Source of the DNA: Saprospiraceae bacterium
GTDB taxonomy: Bacteria; Bacteroidota; Bacteroidia; Chitinophagales; Saprospiraceae
DNA: 64,000 nucleotides
Assembly: GCA_016715245.1 (NCBI GenBank)
Contig: JADKAS010000001.1
Location: 248,001 to 312,000 of the forward strand
Reading direction: 5' to 3'
In this document: positions 33,433 to 41,987 of the stretch, piece after piece
Layout of the letters: every line of letters starts with the position of its first letter
Numbering within the stretch: position 1 is the stretch's first letter
Made by a program: the position numbers and the translations under genes
Notes under the pieces: model-generated
Databases searched by the model: none
Told to the model about the DNA's origin: nothing
The model's input: only the letters and a program-made list of their open reading frames with translations

Positions 33433-34143
33433 TTATTCCATATCTTCATCTTCATCATAACTGTCTTCATCCGCTATCATATCGAGGTCTTCCTCTGAAT
33501 CATATCCGATTTCTTCATCATCATCTTCTATATTGAGTTCTGATTCATCAAGTTCTTTTATGACGTCAAGTTCTGAAAATATTTTATCGAGGTCTTCATC
33601 ATCCAGGGGACTTACGGGTTTTGTGCCCGGAGATTTTTTGATTACTTTTGTGATAATGACAGGGCTTTTAGGCTCTGATTTTTTTACGGGTTTTTCGTCA
33701 TCCAATTCTAGTTCATCATCAAAACCTCTTATTTTTTCTTTAGGGACAATCATTTTGTCCTTCATTTCTGACTGGGTTTTGGCGGTAACTGATTTTGTAG
33801 TAGTAGGTACAGCCAATAATCTTTTTTTATCGATTAGTTCACCGCTCACCACACAAATACCATAAGATTTATTGTTGATCCTGATCAAAGCATTTTCAAG
33901 ATCCTGGATATACTTTCGCTGATGGTTGGCCATATTATTCAACATTTCAATTTCCGATTGAATGGAAGAAAAGTCTGTAATATCCTTGGCAAAGTCATCT
34001 GTATTATTTTCAGTAATATCTTTCAGTTGTTCTTTCAAGCTCTGATATTGAGCCATAGCTTTTTCAAGTTTGGAATCTATGACTGATTTGAAATCAATCA
34101 GATCCTCATCAGTATATCTTACGGTCACATTTTCTGATGACAT
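33433..34143 (-). CDS. TraR/DksA-family protein with a degenerate zinc finger and acidic tail
   Basis: A 236-residue protein. An N-terminal coiled-coil (about residues 10-85) leads to a DksA-type finger region at about 88-115 (N-K-S-Y-G-I-C-V-V-S-G-E-L-I-D-K-K-R-L-L-A-V-P). Of the four zinc cysteines only the first is kept. The C-terminal ~90 residues are low-complexity: lysine/proline-rich, then strongly acidic with many D and E. DksA proteins bind in the RNA polymerase secondary channel. The loss of most cysteines is common in the Bacteroidota branch of the family. Its partner here is unproven. It is monocistronic with a strong terminator. Confidence 0.83.
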   Translation of the reverse strand: MSSENVTVRYTDEDLIDFKSVIDSKLEKAMAQYQSLKEQLKDITENNTDDFAKDITDFSSIQSEIEMLNNMANHQRKYIQDLENALIRINNKSYGICVVSGELIDKKRLLAVPTTTKSVTAKTQSEMKDKMIVPKEKIRGFDDELELDDEKPVKKSEPKSPVIITKVIKKSPGTKPVSPLDDEDLDKIFSELDVIKELDESELNIEDDDEEIGYDSEEDLDMIADEDSYDEDEDME

Positions 34144-34393
34144 ATATATAAAATTTTACATATTTATTAAAAAACGCACAATATTAGACCAATAATCGGA
34201 AATATCAAAAAAAAGTTCATTAATTCAAAAAAATTTATTCTTCCCTGTAATTTAATATTAAACAAATTTATAAAACATTAGCATATAAATGCCAATTAAT
34301 TATACTACAGGTTACACTCATTTATTTATTCCTTAAGGTTTTCATGTGCGCCTTATTTAATATGTAATAAACACGGACTTTGTAAAATAATTA

Positions 34394-34401
34394 TAAATTT
34401 G
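34394..34401 (+). promoter_or_regulatory. -7 element TAAATTTG directly before smc
   Basis: Exact TAnnTTTG match ending only 6 bp before the ATG at 34408. If used, the mRNA would have almost no leader. The rest of the 264-bp gap upstream holds no other recognised signal. Confidence 0.5.
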
Positions 34402-34407
34402 CGGCAT

Positions 34408-37400
34408 ATGAGACTCAAAAGTTTACAAATTAAAGGTTTTAAAAGTTTTGCCAATGACACGGTGATGCACTTCAATGATAATGTCATTGGAATTGTCGGA
34501 CCCAATGGAAGTGGTAAATCTAACATTGTAGATGCAATCCGATGGGTTCTGGGGGAGCAAAAAAGTAAGGAACTAAGACTGGAAAGTATGGGTGACGTTA
34601 TTTTTAATGGCACCAAAACAAAAAAAGAAGCTGCTTCGGCTACGGTCGCACTGACTTTTGAAAACAACAAAAATATTTTGCCTTCAGAGTATCAGTATGT
34701 AACCATATCGCGCACTCTTTACAGAAGTGGAGAATCAGAGTATCGTCTCAACAATGTAGTCTGCAGGTTGAAAGACATTACCTCTTTGTTTCTTGACACA
34801 GGAATTGGGTCCAACAGTTATGCCATCATTGCTTTGGGTATGGTGGATGATATTTTAGAAAATAAGGAAAACGCCAGGCGACGTATGTTTGAACAGGCTG
34901 CCGGTGTTTCCAAATATAAGATGAGGAAGAGGGAGACCATGTTGAAACTCAAAAGTACGGATGAAGATTTAAACAGAATAGAAGACCTGCTTTTTGAAAT
35001 CGATGGAAATGTAAAAGTGTTGGAAAAACAAGCCAGACGCACGCAGAGATTCAACGAAATTAAAGAAAAATATAAAGACCTGAGTGTCAGGTTTGCCGTA
35101 TATTCCATTCAGGCATTTAAAGAGCGGTACAAAGCCGTTGCTGAAAATCTGAGAGTATTTCAGGATACTTACCGCGAAAATGACATTCAGGATGTAAAAC
35201 TTCAGGCTTTGCTTGAAAAAGAGAAAAAAACCAGCCTGGATAAAGAAATGGCCCTCAGTGAAAGACAAAAAAGCATGAACGAGGTGGTTTCTAAAATAAG
35301 GGCTGAGGAAAATGAAAAGGTCTTACTCAACCAAAAAGCTGGTTTTAAAACACAAGCAAAAGAAACACTTCAGAAAAATATTGAAGATGCCACTTCAGAA
35401 ATGGAAACACTAATGGAAGAATTGGGAAAACTTGTCCGACGTATTGAAGAAGAAATGTCCATGGATACCCACTTAAAGGATGTTCTTGAGAATTCCAAAA
35501 TGGCGCACCATTCCTTAAAGGAAAAATTTGTTTTGGTAAAATCCGGTTTTGATGAAAAACAAAAGGCACTTAATCTTCTGGAAAAGGAACAATACGAATT
35601 TGAAAAAGAAATTGCCGTATTAAAAAATAAAGTAGACAATACAGAAATAGAAATACAGAGGACGCAGGAAGAATTAGGCTCAAGAGAAAAAAACAATGAA
35701 GAAATAAAATTGACATATGACGAACTGGTTGGTAAAGTCAATAAACATACCCACGAACTCAGAAAACTGGAAACTGACGAAGACGAAAGATTGCGTCAAT
35801 TGGAACAAGGAGAAAAAAATATTGAAAAAGTAAAAGAAAGTTTATCTCAAACCAACAGGAATCTTGACAGCAAACAAAATGAATACGATCTTTTGAAAAG
35901 CATGATCGACAGTTATGAAGGATATCCGGAATCCATCAGATTTTTAAGCGAATCCTGGCAGAAAAACCCTGTTATCCTCGGAGATATTCTGGAAGTGGAA
36001 GAAGAATATAAAGCAGTGATTGAAGCATACCTGGAGCCTTTTCTCAATTATTTTGTCGTAGAAAATATAGAGGAAGCATACAGAGGGATTCAGTTGCTCA
36101 ATAAAGCACAGCGAGGTAAGGCATACTTTTTTGTTAATAATTTATGTGGTAAGGTCAGTCAAAATACCCGGTATCCGAAAAATCTGATTTCAGCGGAAAC
36201 ATTCGTCAAAATTGATAATAAGTATAATGATTTATTGACCCACCTGCTGAAGGATTGTTTTATTTTTGATGGAGATACCCAGGATTTGGCAATGGTTTCA
36301 GGTGTCGAAGCACAGTGGACTATATTGTCCAAATATGGTCATTATATAAAATCCGGTTTTGCTATTTCAGGAGGTTCCGTTGGACTGTTTGAAGGAAAAA
36401 AAATAGGCCGGAAAAAAAATCTTGAAAACATATCAAAAACGATTCTGAATTTTCAAAAACAGAAATCAGTGTTTGAATCAGAATTGAACCTACTTCTGGC
36501 TTCTGTTGAGGAATTGAAACAGAAACACAATAAAACATGGGTAAACACCCTCAAAGAAGAGCTCAACCAATTAAATCAGCAATTTGTTAAAGCTCAGGTA
36601 CAACTGGATTCCTTCCATAAGTTTCAGGTCGAAAGTCAAAACAAAATAAAGGAATTAAAAACAGCTATTACCTCATCGAAAGACTTGATATCCATCAAAG
36701 AGGGCCATTTGAAAAAAATAGCTGAAAGTCGTGAAAGTTTAATGATGTCTGATGGTTTGGACAATGTTGAAGTGACAGGTTTGCAGGATGAGTTGACCAT
36801 GGCTTCAGAAAAATACAATCAGGATATCATTTTATTGATTCGCCATCAGAATCTTGTTGAAAATCTGAAAAAGGAATTGGACTATAAAAAAACAAGACTT
36901 GAAGAATTAAGTCAAAAGCTGGAAAACAATAAATTCAGATTGATGGCTGAAGAAAAAGAAGCTATTGATATTCAGGACAATTTCAGGTTGATAGAAGAAA
37001 ATCTTGTCAGGTTGTACGAAGAAAAAAAACGTTATAATGAAACCCTGAATGTCTTTGAACAAAACTATTTTCAGGCAAAAAACGCGATTACGGAATTGGA
37101 AGAAAACATCCGAAAAATTCACAGAGAACAACAACAATTGCAAAACCAGATCCAAAACCTCAAAGATGAATTTACGGAATTAAAATTCAAAATAAACGGG
37201 GTAGGAGAGCGTTTGAAAATCGAATTCAACATTCCGGTAAATGACATTATTAATCAGGAGGTTGATAAAGAATTTGACAACCAAAGTTTACAGGAGGAAC
37301 TGGAAAAATTAAAAATAAAAATTTCTCAATATGGCGATGTAAATCCTCTGGCCCTTGAAGCTTATAATGAAATGAGCGAAAGATTTCAAAAAATTCAAAT

Positions 37401-37959
37401 TCAAAAACAAGATATTGTAAGTGCAAAGGAATCACTGATGGAAACCATTGCGGAAATAGAAACAACGGCTACCAGACAATTCCACGAAGCTTTTAATCAA
37501 GTTCGGGAAAATTTTATTTTGGTGTTCAGAGAATTATTTACTGAAGACGACACGTGTGACCTTATCCTGGAAAATCCTTCCAGTCCACTGGAATCAGAAA
37601 TTGAAATTATTGCCAAACCCAAAGGAAAAAAACCAAAGTCCATCAGTCAGTTATCAGGTGGTGAAAAGACATTGACGGCGACGGCACTTTTGTTTGCCCT
37701 TTACCTTTTGAAACCCGCTCCATTTTGTATATTTGATGAAGTGGATGCACCGCTTGACGATGCCAATATTCAAAAATTTAATAAAATCATTCAGAAGTTC
37801 AGCCGTCAATCTCAGTTTATCATTGTTACCCATAATAAATCTACGATGGTGGAGGTTGATACCCTGTATGGAGTGTACATGCAGGCGCAGGGAATTTCAG
37901 AAGTGAGTGCAGTTGACTTTAAAAAATTAAAACACGAGTCTTCAGAGGCTATCCAATAA
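34408..37959 (+). CDS. smc: Chromosome segregation protein SMC
   Basis: A 1183-residue SMC ATPase. The N-terminal head has Walker A G-P-N-G-S-G-K-S (31-38) after K-G-F-K-S-F. Two long coiled-coil arms (about 170-495 and 680-1010) flank a hinge at about 510-665 (Y-P-E-S-I-R, G-D-I-L-E-V-E, I-S-G-G-S-V-G). The C-terminal head has the signature L-S-G-G-E-K-T-L-T-A and Walker B C-I-F-D-E-V-D-A-P-L-D-D. It organises and separates chromosomes with ScpA/ScpB, which are not in the window. The open frame starts 9 bp earlier at a TTG, but MRLKSLQIKGF is the family start. The next gene follows after 7 bp. Confidence 0.97.
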   Translation: MRLKSLQIKGFKSFANDTVMHFNDNVIGIVGPNGSGKSNIVDAIRWVLGEQKSKELRLESMGDVIFNGTKTKKEAASATVALTFENNKNILPSEYQYVTISRTLYRSGESEYRLNNVVCRLKDITSLFLDTGIGSNSYAIIALGMVDDILENKENARRRMFEQAAGVSKYKMRKRETMLKLKSTDEDLNRIEDLLFEIDGNVKVLEKQARRTQRFNEIKEKYKDLSVRFAVYSIQAFKERYKAVAENLRVFQDTYRENDIQDVKLQALLEKEKKTSLDKEMALSERQKSMNEVVSKIRAEENEKVLLNQKAGFKTQAKETLQKNIEDATSEMETLMEELGKLVRRIEEEMSMDTHLKDVLENSKMAHHSLKEKFVLVKSGFDEKQKALNLLEKEQYEFEKEIAVLKNKVDNTEIEIQRTQEELGSREKNNEEIKLTYDELVGKVNKHTHELRKLETDEDERLRQLEQGEKNIEKVKESLSQTNRNLDSKQNEYDLLKSMIDSYEGYPESIRFLSESWQKNPVILGDILEVEEEYKAVIEAYLEPFLNYFVVENIEEAYRGIQLLNKAQRGKAYFFVNNLCGKVSQNTRYPKNLISAETFVKIDNKYNDLLTHLLKDCFIFDGDTQDLAMVSGVEAQWTILSKYGHYIKSGFAISGGSVGLFEGKKIGRKKNLENISKTILNFQKQKSVFESELNLLLASVEELKQKHNKTWVNTLKEELNQLNQQFVKAQVQLDSFHKFQVESQNKIKELKTAITSSKDLISIKEGHLKKIAESRESLMMSDGLDNVEVTGLQDELTMASEKYNQDIILLIRHQNLVENLKKELDYKKTRLEELSQKLENNKFRLMAEEKEAIDIQDNFRLIEENLVRLYEEKKRYNETLNVFEQNYFQAKNAITELEENIRKIHREQQQLQNQIQNLKDEFTELKFKINGVGERLKIEFNIPVNDIINQEVDKEFDNQSLQEELEKLKIKISQYGDVNPLALEAYNEMSERFQKIQIQKQDIVSAKESLMETIAEIETTATRQFHEAFNQVRENFILVFRELFTEDDTCDLILENPSSPLESEIEIIAKPKGKKPKSISQLSGGEKTLTATALLFALYLLKPAPFCIFDEVDAPLDDANIQKFNKIIQKFSRQSQFIIVTHNKSTMVEVDTLYGVYMQAQGISEVSAVDFKKLKHESSEAIQ

Positions 37960-37966
37960 AAACAGC

Positions 37967-38554
37967 ATGAATTATTTGGCCCATGTTTTTTTATCATGTC
38001 AGGATGAACACCTGCTGGTGGGAAATATTCTTGGTGATATTCTTAAAAACAGGGAATTAAAAAGTCTGGATGTCATATACCATAAAGGAGTGGTCCTTCA
38101 CCGGAAAATTGATTCATTTACCGACAATCATCCAGTGCATTTACAAAATTTAAAACATTTGTACCCTACACAGGGAAAATATGCCCCTGTGGTTATGGAT
38201 ATATTTTATGATTATTTTCTGGGTAAAAACTGGGAAAATTTTTCAAAAGATAACCAACGAACCTACACAGATAATATATACTCAATCCTGTTAAAACATC
38301 TTCCTGGTGTACCGGAGAAAGCAAAAATTACCTTTCAGAGAATGGTCGACGATGATTTTTTGTACAGTTGTCAAACCTATGAAAGGCTGGAAAGAACTTT
38401 TCAAAGGGTTTTACGAAGAGTTACTTTTCCGTCTAATATGCATAATGCGGTGGTTGACCTCTTACAATTGGAAAACAAAATAGAACCTTATTTTCATACA
38501 TTTTTTTCTGAATTGAACCGGGAAATTCAAAGTGGTTGTCTCTGTTTTGAGTAA
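37967..38554 (+). CDS. ACP phosphodiesterase-like (DUF479/AcpH) protein
   Basis: A 195-residue protein of the AcpH family, in which E. coli AcpH removes phosphopantetheine from acyl carrier protein. The opening M-N-Y-L-A-H-V-F-L-S and the block G-N-I-L-G-D-I-L-K, G-V-V-L-H-R-K-I-D-S-F-T-D-N-H match, as does M-D-I-F-Y-D-Y-F-L, where the conserved His and Asp residues of the HD-like fold lie. It is 7 bp after smc and is probably co-transcribed; no functional link is known. It converges with the LptF/G-type permease gene. Confidence 0.85.
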   Translation: MNYLAHVFLSCQDEHLLVGNILGDILKNRELKSLDVIYHKGVVLHRKIDSFTDNHPVHLQNLKHLYPTQGKYAPVVMDIFYDYFLGKNWENFSKDNQRTYTDNIYSILLKHLPGVPEKAKITFQRMVDDDFLYSCQTYERLERTFQRVLRRVTFPSNMHNAVVDLLQLENKIEPYFHTFFSELNREIQSGCLCFE

Positions 38555-38569
38555 GACCGTCTGTTTAAA

Positions 38570-40228
38570 TTAAACAGGATGTTGTTTTTTTCCAAAAATA
38601 TGCAACCAGGAAGGAACGCGGATTATCCGGGTGAAATAGTCTTTGATCTGAACGTCTCTTAGCGCAATAACAGAAAGCAGCAAACCAAAAGGTGCCTGGA
38701 TGATACAAGGCAACCAGGCAGCAAGGATACCTCCCATAGCACCGGATTTTACCATTTTGGTTGAAAATATGGTCGTTATAATAAATATCATATAAAACAG
38801 TACCGCAACCAAAAACGGGTAACCATATCCCCCTTTTCGGATGATTGAACCCATAGGTGCTCCGATCATAAGGAAAATAATACAAATCAAAGCCCAGCTA
38901 AAATGTTGGTGAAAATTAAGCTGATATCTGTTTTTGGATTTTTCTAAATCATTGATGGCGTATCCGTAACTAATCCATCTGTCGCGGTTCTGATTCAAAG
39001 AAGATATGGTATTGGTCAGAATTTCACTCCTTAATTTTTCCGGAATCGTTTCGTAGATGTGCGTTGTTGAATCCTTTTTTAGCTGAATGATTACATTATT
39101 TTTATCTCTGACAAGTATTGAATCCGCGGACTTACGAATTTTGGTCGTTTTTATTTTAAAAATATTTTTGTCAGACAATTTTCGTGAACTTAAAATGTCG
39201 GATTTATTTTTTTTAGTTGAGGAAGAAGGTATAATTTTTTGTTTTGTTATACTATCTGCACGTTTGACATTTGTTGTGTCAATGGTTTTGGGCAATTTTT
39301 TTTCCGGATGTTTAAGATAAACCGTCTCTATTTTTTTTCGGATATCCACGGCTAGTTTTTCTTTGTTTTCATTGATACCTCGATTGAAACTGTCAATGGA
39401 AGTTGATAATTGCAGAGAATTGAGTAACTCTTCTCTTCTGCTGCTGAATTGAGAAACACCATCTTCAATATCAAACTGAGACATATCAAACAGTTTTTCC
39501 CATTTTGTAAATTCAGTTCTTAAAAAAGGATAATTTTTCACTTGTCCCATTCCGCTTGTCCTTCTTTCCATTTCCATATACTGCATTCCAGTGTCAAGTT
39601 CCATCACAAAATATTTCCCATCCTGCCCGGTATACATAAGTCCTTGTTTTGCTTTTACAATGTTTACCATGGATTTGTCATTGGAGGTATGATCGAAAAT
39701 GGATATGCCTCCAATGTTTTTACCATTGCGATCCACTTTGTCAATTTTGATAAGGACATCATCAAAAGATCTGTTAAATATTCCTTCTTCAAAGGCAAGG
39801 GCAGTTTTTTGGTTTCTTAATGTTGATAATCTTTTTTGGAATTGAAAATTAGCATTAGGCTTTAATACATTGGAAGAGAGGAAGGAAAAACCTGCAATCA
39901 ATAAAGCAATCATAAATCCGGGCAACAATAAACGCACCATCGAAACACCGGCAGATTTGAAACTGGACAATTCGTATTTTTCTGCCATATCGCCATACAC
40001 CATGACAGAAGAAATTAATACGGTTATAGGCAGGGCCATGGGAATAAGGGTGACGCTGAAATAGAAAATCAGTTCTATCAGATCGAATACGGTAAATCCT
40101 TTACCTAATATTTCGTCTATATATTTCCATAAAAACTGCATTACCAAAACAAATATGGCAACAAAAAAGGATAATAATGATGGACCTATAAAACTTTTGG
40201 ATATTAGTTTGTCTAATATTTTTATCAT
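38570..40228 (-). CDS. LptF/LptG family permease of the LPS export system
   Basis: A 552-residue YjgP/YjgQ-family protein. Three membrane helices lie near the N-terminus (about 8-30, 45-70, 95-120). A large extracytoplasmic region follows (about 125-440), partly low-complexity with K, S and T, longer than in Proteobacteria. Three C-terminal helices (about 450-520) include F-S-W-A-L-I-C-I-I-F-L-M-I-G-A-P-M-G. With LptB it forms the ABC motor that extracts LPS from the inner membrane. Bacteroidota often have fused or long versions. The ATG at 40228 (M-I-K-I-L-D-K-L) is chosen because a TAATTTTG element covers the start at 40249. Confidence 0.88.
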   Translation of the reverse strand: MIKILDKLISKSFIGPSLLSFFVAIFVLVMQFLWKYIDEILGKGFTVFDLIELIFYFSVTLIPMALPITVLISSVMVYGDMAEKYELSSFKSAGVSMVRLLLPGFMIALLIAGFSFLSSNVLKPNANFQFQKRLSTLRNQKTALAFEEGIFNRSFDDVLIKIDKVDRNGKNIGGISIFDHTSNDKSMVNIVKAKQGLMYTGQDGKYFVMELDTGMQYMEMERRTSGMGQVKNYPFLRTEFTKWEKLFDMSQFDIEDGVSQFSSRREELLNSLQLSTSIDSFNRGINENKEKLAVDIRKKIETVYLKHPEKKLPKTIDTTNVKRADSITKQKIIPSSSTKKNKSDILSSRKLSDKNIFKIKTTKIRKSADSILVRDKNNVIIQLKKDSTTHIYETIPEKLRSEILTNTISSLNQNRDRWISYGYAINDLEKSKNRYQLNFHQHFSWALICIIFLMIGAPMGSIIRKGGYGYPFLVAVLFYMIFIITTIFSTKMVKSGAMGGILAAWLPCIIQAPFGLLLSVIALRDVQIKDYFTRIIRVPSWLHIFGKKQHPV

Positions 40229-40246
40229 CAAAACCGGATTGAAGTA

Positions 40247-40254
40247 CAAAATTA
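40247..40254 (-). promoter_or_regulatory. -7 element TAATTTTG for the LptF/G gene
   Basis: Exact TAnnTTTG match on the minus strand, 18 bp before the ATG at 40228. It overlaps the longer start at 40249, so it decides between the two. Confidence 0.55.
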
Positions 40255-40328
40255 CAAGAAATTACTGGTTTTTACGGATTACATAAAAAAAGAAGTGTTA
40301 AAAGTTGTAAAATTGAATTGAATATACG

Positions 40329-40336
40329 TAACTTTG
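40329..40336 (+). promoter_or_regulatory. -7 element TAACTTTG for rpmI-rplT
   Basis: Exact match 26 bp before the rpmI start, with GTTG 21 bp upstream as a possible -33 element. Confidence 0.65.
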
Positions 40337-40362
40337 CCCCTTCATAAAAATAACGATGTATT

Positions 40363-40557
40363 ATGCCTAAAATGAAAACGCATTCAAGTGCCAAGAAACG
40401 TTTTTCCAGAACCGGAAGCGGAAAGGTAAAAAGGTTTCAAGCCAATATGAGGCACATGATGAGAAACAAATCGAACAAGGCAAAAACAAGATTGTTGGGA
40501 TCCACATTAGTGAGTGATGCGGATGAAGCAAAAATCAAAAGATTGCTTTGTATTTAA
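40363..40557 (+). CDS. rpmI: 50S ribosomal protein L35
   Basis: A 64-residue, very basic protein with the family pattern M-P-K-M-K-T-H-S-S-A-K-K-R-F and G-S-G-K-V-K-R-F-Q-A, a component of the large ribosomal subunit. It is followed by rplT after 74 bp. infC, the usual first gene of this cluster, is not upstream; instead the LptF/G gene diverges. A promoter element (40329) stands directly in front. Confidence 0.97.
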   Translation: MPKMKTHSSAKKRFSRTGSGKVKRFQANMRHMMRNKSNKAKTRLLGSTLVSDADEAKIKRLLCI

Positions 40558-40631
40558 TGTAATTATTTTTTAACGAGAATATAGGATCAAAGAACTTTGA
40601 AAGTCCCTATATTGAACTAAAACAAAATAGT

Positions 40632-40976
40632 ATGCCTAGATCAGTAAATGCAGTAGCCTCCAGGGCACGCAGAAAAAAAATTCTAAAAGCAGCCAAAGGT
40701 TATTTCGGTGCAAGAAGTAAAGTCTACACAGTGGCTAAAAACGCTGTTGATAAAGCAATGTTGTATTCCTTTAGAGACAGAAGAAGTAAAAAAAGAGCAT
40801 TCAGAAGATTGTGGATTGCGAGGATTAATGCTGCAGCCAGAATACATGGTATGTCTTACTCTAAATTTATGTTTGCCATTCATTCTAAAAATGTAGATTT
40901 AAACAGGAAAGTATTGGCGGATCTTGCCATGAATCATCCTGATACATTTAAAGCAGTTGTTGATTCTGTAAGGTAG
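40632..40976 (+). CDS. rplT: 50S ribosomal protein L20
   Basis: A 114-residue basic RNA-binding protein of the large subunit, needed early in its assembly. The pattern M-P-R-S-V-N-A-V-A-S-R-A-R-R-K-K-I-L-K-A-A-K-G-Y and W-I-A-R-I-N-A-A is typical. L20 represses its own operon in several bacteria. A leader target cannot be shown here because infC is missing. The gene ends its unit at the terminator 41216-41247. Confidence 0.97.
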   Translation: MPRSVNAVASRARRKKILKAAKGYFGARSKVYTVAKNAVDKAMLYSFRDRRSKKRAFRRLWIARINAAARIHGMSYSKFMFAIHSKNVDLNRKVLADLAMNHPDTFKAVVDSVR

Positions 40977-41215
40977 TCTGGACCTTTTTCACAGTATTGT
41001 AATTTCATTAGTTTTTTTTATTTTGGTTATTCTTTTGACAAAAAGGGATAGTTCTTATTGTGTCTATGTGGATACGAGAATATCCTTAGGGTTTACTGAA
41101 AACTTTTGTATACATTTTTGTCATGAAAGAGAGACCAAATACATTTTTATTGCAAGAAGCAGGTGGATTCATGTTTCACCACAAATGAAATGTTGCAAAA
41201 CAAAAGAATAAAATA
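40977..41215. other. Non-coding stretch after rplT
   Basis: 240 bp before the terminator with no credible gene. A 62-codon frame (41023-41211) lacks any family match, good start context and typical codon use, so I leave it out. I see no RNA structure of a known class. Confidence 0.4.
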
Positions 41216-41247
41216 AGAGAAGAGGATTTTTATCCTCTTTTTTTTTG
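41216..41247 (+). terminator. Intrinsic terminator, rpmI-rplT
   Basis: Stem AGAGGAT/ATCCTCT with a short T loop, followed by about nine T residues. Confidence 0.85.
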
Positions 41248-41306
41248 TGAAGCTACAACAGTAAGGGTGCCATTTTTAAAACATATATTTTTGCAAGCAT
41301 AAAAAT

Positions 41307-41338
41307 AAAAACCATTTTTTTATGTAAAAATGGTTTTT
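41307..41338. other. AT-rich hairpin upstream of the tetR promoter
   Basis: Arms AAAAACCATTTTT and AAAAATGGTTTTT pair perfectly over a loop of about six bases. It could stop read-through on either strand or mark the upstream edge of the efflux promoter; it ends 17 bp before the -7 element. Confidence 0.45.
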
Positions 41339-41354
41339 ATATGGAAAAGGTGTT

Positions 41355-41362
41355 TACCTTTG
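41355..41362 (+). promoter_or_regulatory. -7 element TACCTTTG of the efflux operon
   Basis: Exact TAnnTTTG match 33 bp before the tetR start. The transcription start is expected around 41368, inside the operator palindrome. Confidence 0.65.
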
Positions 41363-41364
41363 CA

Positions 41365-41380
41365 GAGTGAATGTTCACTC
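41365..41380. promoter_or_regulatory. TetR-type operator palindrome over the transcription start
   Basis: GAGTGAA-TG-TTCACTC is a perfect 7-bp inverted repeat spaced by 2 bp, placed just after the -7 element and before tetR. A repressor bound here would block initiation, so autoregulation by the adjacent TetR protein is the simplest reading. Confidence 0.7.
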
Positions 41381-41394
41381 ACATATAATTATAC

Positions 41395-41982
41395 ATGAAT
41401 ATCACCGACAGGCAAATGGAAATCATCGAAGCCAGCGGCAGGATTCTCGCTTCCCGGGGTATTTCGGCATTGACCATAAAAAATCTGGCGTCCGAGATTG
41501 GATTTGTTGAGAGTGCCTTGTATCGCCATTTTAAAAGTAAAGAAGATATTATTGTGCTTTTGATAAAATACCTATACAATAATATAGAAAGCCGGTTTGA
41601 ACCTATCATTCATCAGCAGGGTACCAACCAAGACAAACTGCAGCAACTCTTCAACAGTCAGTTTACCTTCCTTTCAGAAAACCCGCATTTTGTGGTGGTG
41701 GCTTTATCTGATGGTCTCATTGATGAAACAGACAGCATCAAAAATGAAGTGATGAAAATATTTCTGTACAAAATGAGTGTCATCTCACATCTTTTTGATG
41801 ATGGACTTAAACAGAGAGAATGGCAGACACTATTGCCACCTGCAGACCTGATTCATTTTTTAATGGGAGGGTTCCGTCTGCTTATGTTTAAATGGAAGTT
41901 TTCTCATTTTTCATTTGACCTGGTCAAAGAAGGCAACCATATGATTCAACAATTTTTTACTATGATCCAAGTTAAAAATTAA
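41395..41982 (+). CDS. TetR-family repressor of the efflux operon
   Basis: A 195-residue regulator with an N-terminal helix-turn-helix at about residues 8-52 (G-I-S-A-L-T-I-K-N-L-A-S-E-I-G-F, S-A-L-Y-R-H-F-K-S-K-E-D-I) and a variable all-helical ligand domain. It is the first gene of a five-gene unit (TolC, adaptor, permease, ATPase), with gaps of 5, 6, 12 and 69 bp. A 16-bp palindrome at its own promoter is the likely target. The inducer is unknown. Confidence 0.93.
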   Translation: MNITDRQMEIIEASGRILASRGISALTIKNLASEIGFVESALYRHFKSKEDIIVLLIKYLYNNIESRFEPIIHQQGTNQDKLQQLFNSQFTFLSENPHFVVVALSDGLIDETDSIKNEVMKIFLYKMSVISHLFDDGLKQREWQTLLPPADLIHFLMGGFRLLMFKWKFSHFSFDLVKEGNHMIQQFFTMIQVKN

Positions 41983-41987
41983 CCTAT

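Noticed and set aside
38559..38576. CTGTTTAAATTAAACAG palindrome between the AcpH-like and LptF/G-like genes as an operator
   Set aside because: It sits between converging stops, where a weak shared terminator is more plausible; no T run of use follows, so I did not annotate it.
41170..41195. GTTTCACCACAAATGAAAT resembling a parS site
   Set aside because: It does not match the palindromic TGTTTCACGTGAAACA and lies far from parAB.
41023..41211. A 62-codon plus-strand frame after rplT
   Set aside because: No family resemblance, no usable start context, overlaps the approach to a terminator and has atypical codon use; treated as chance.
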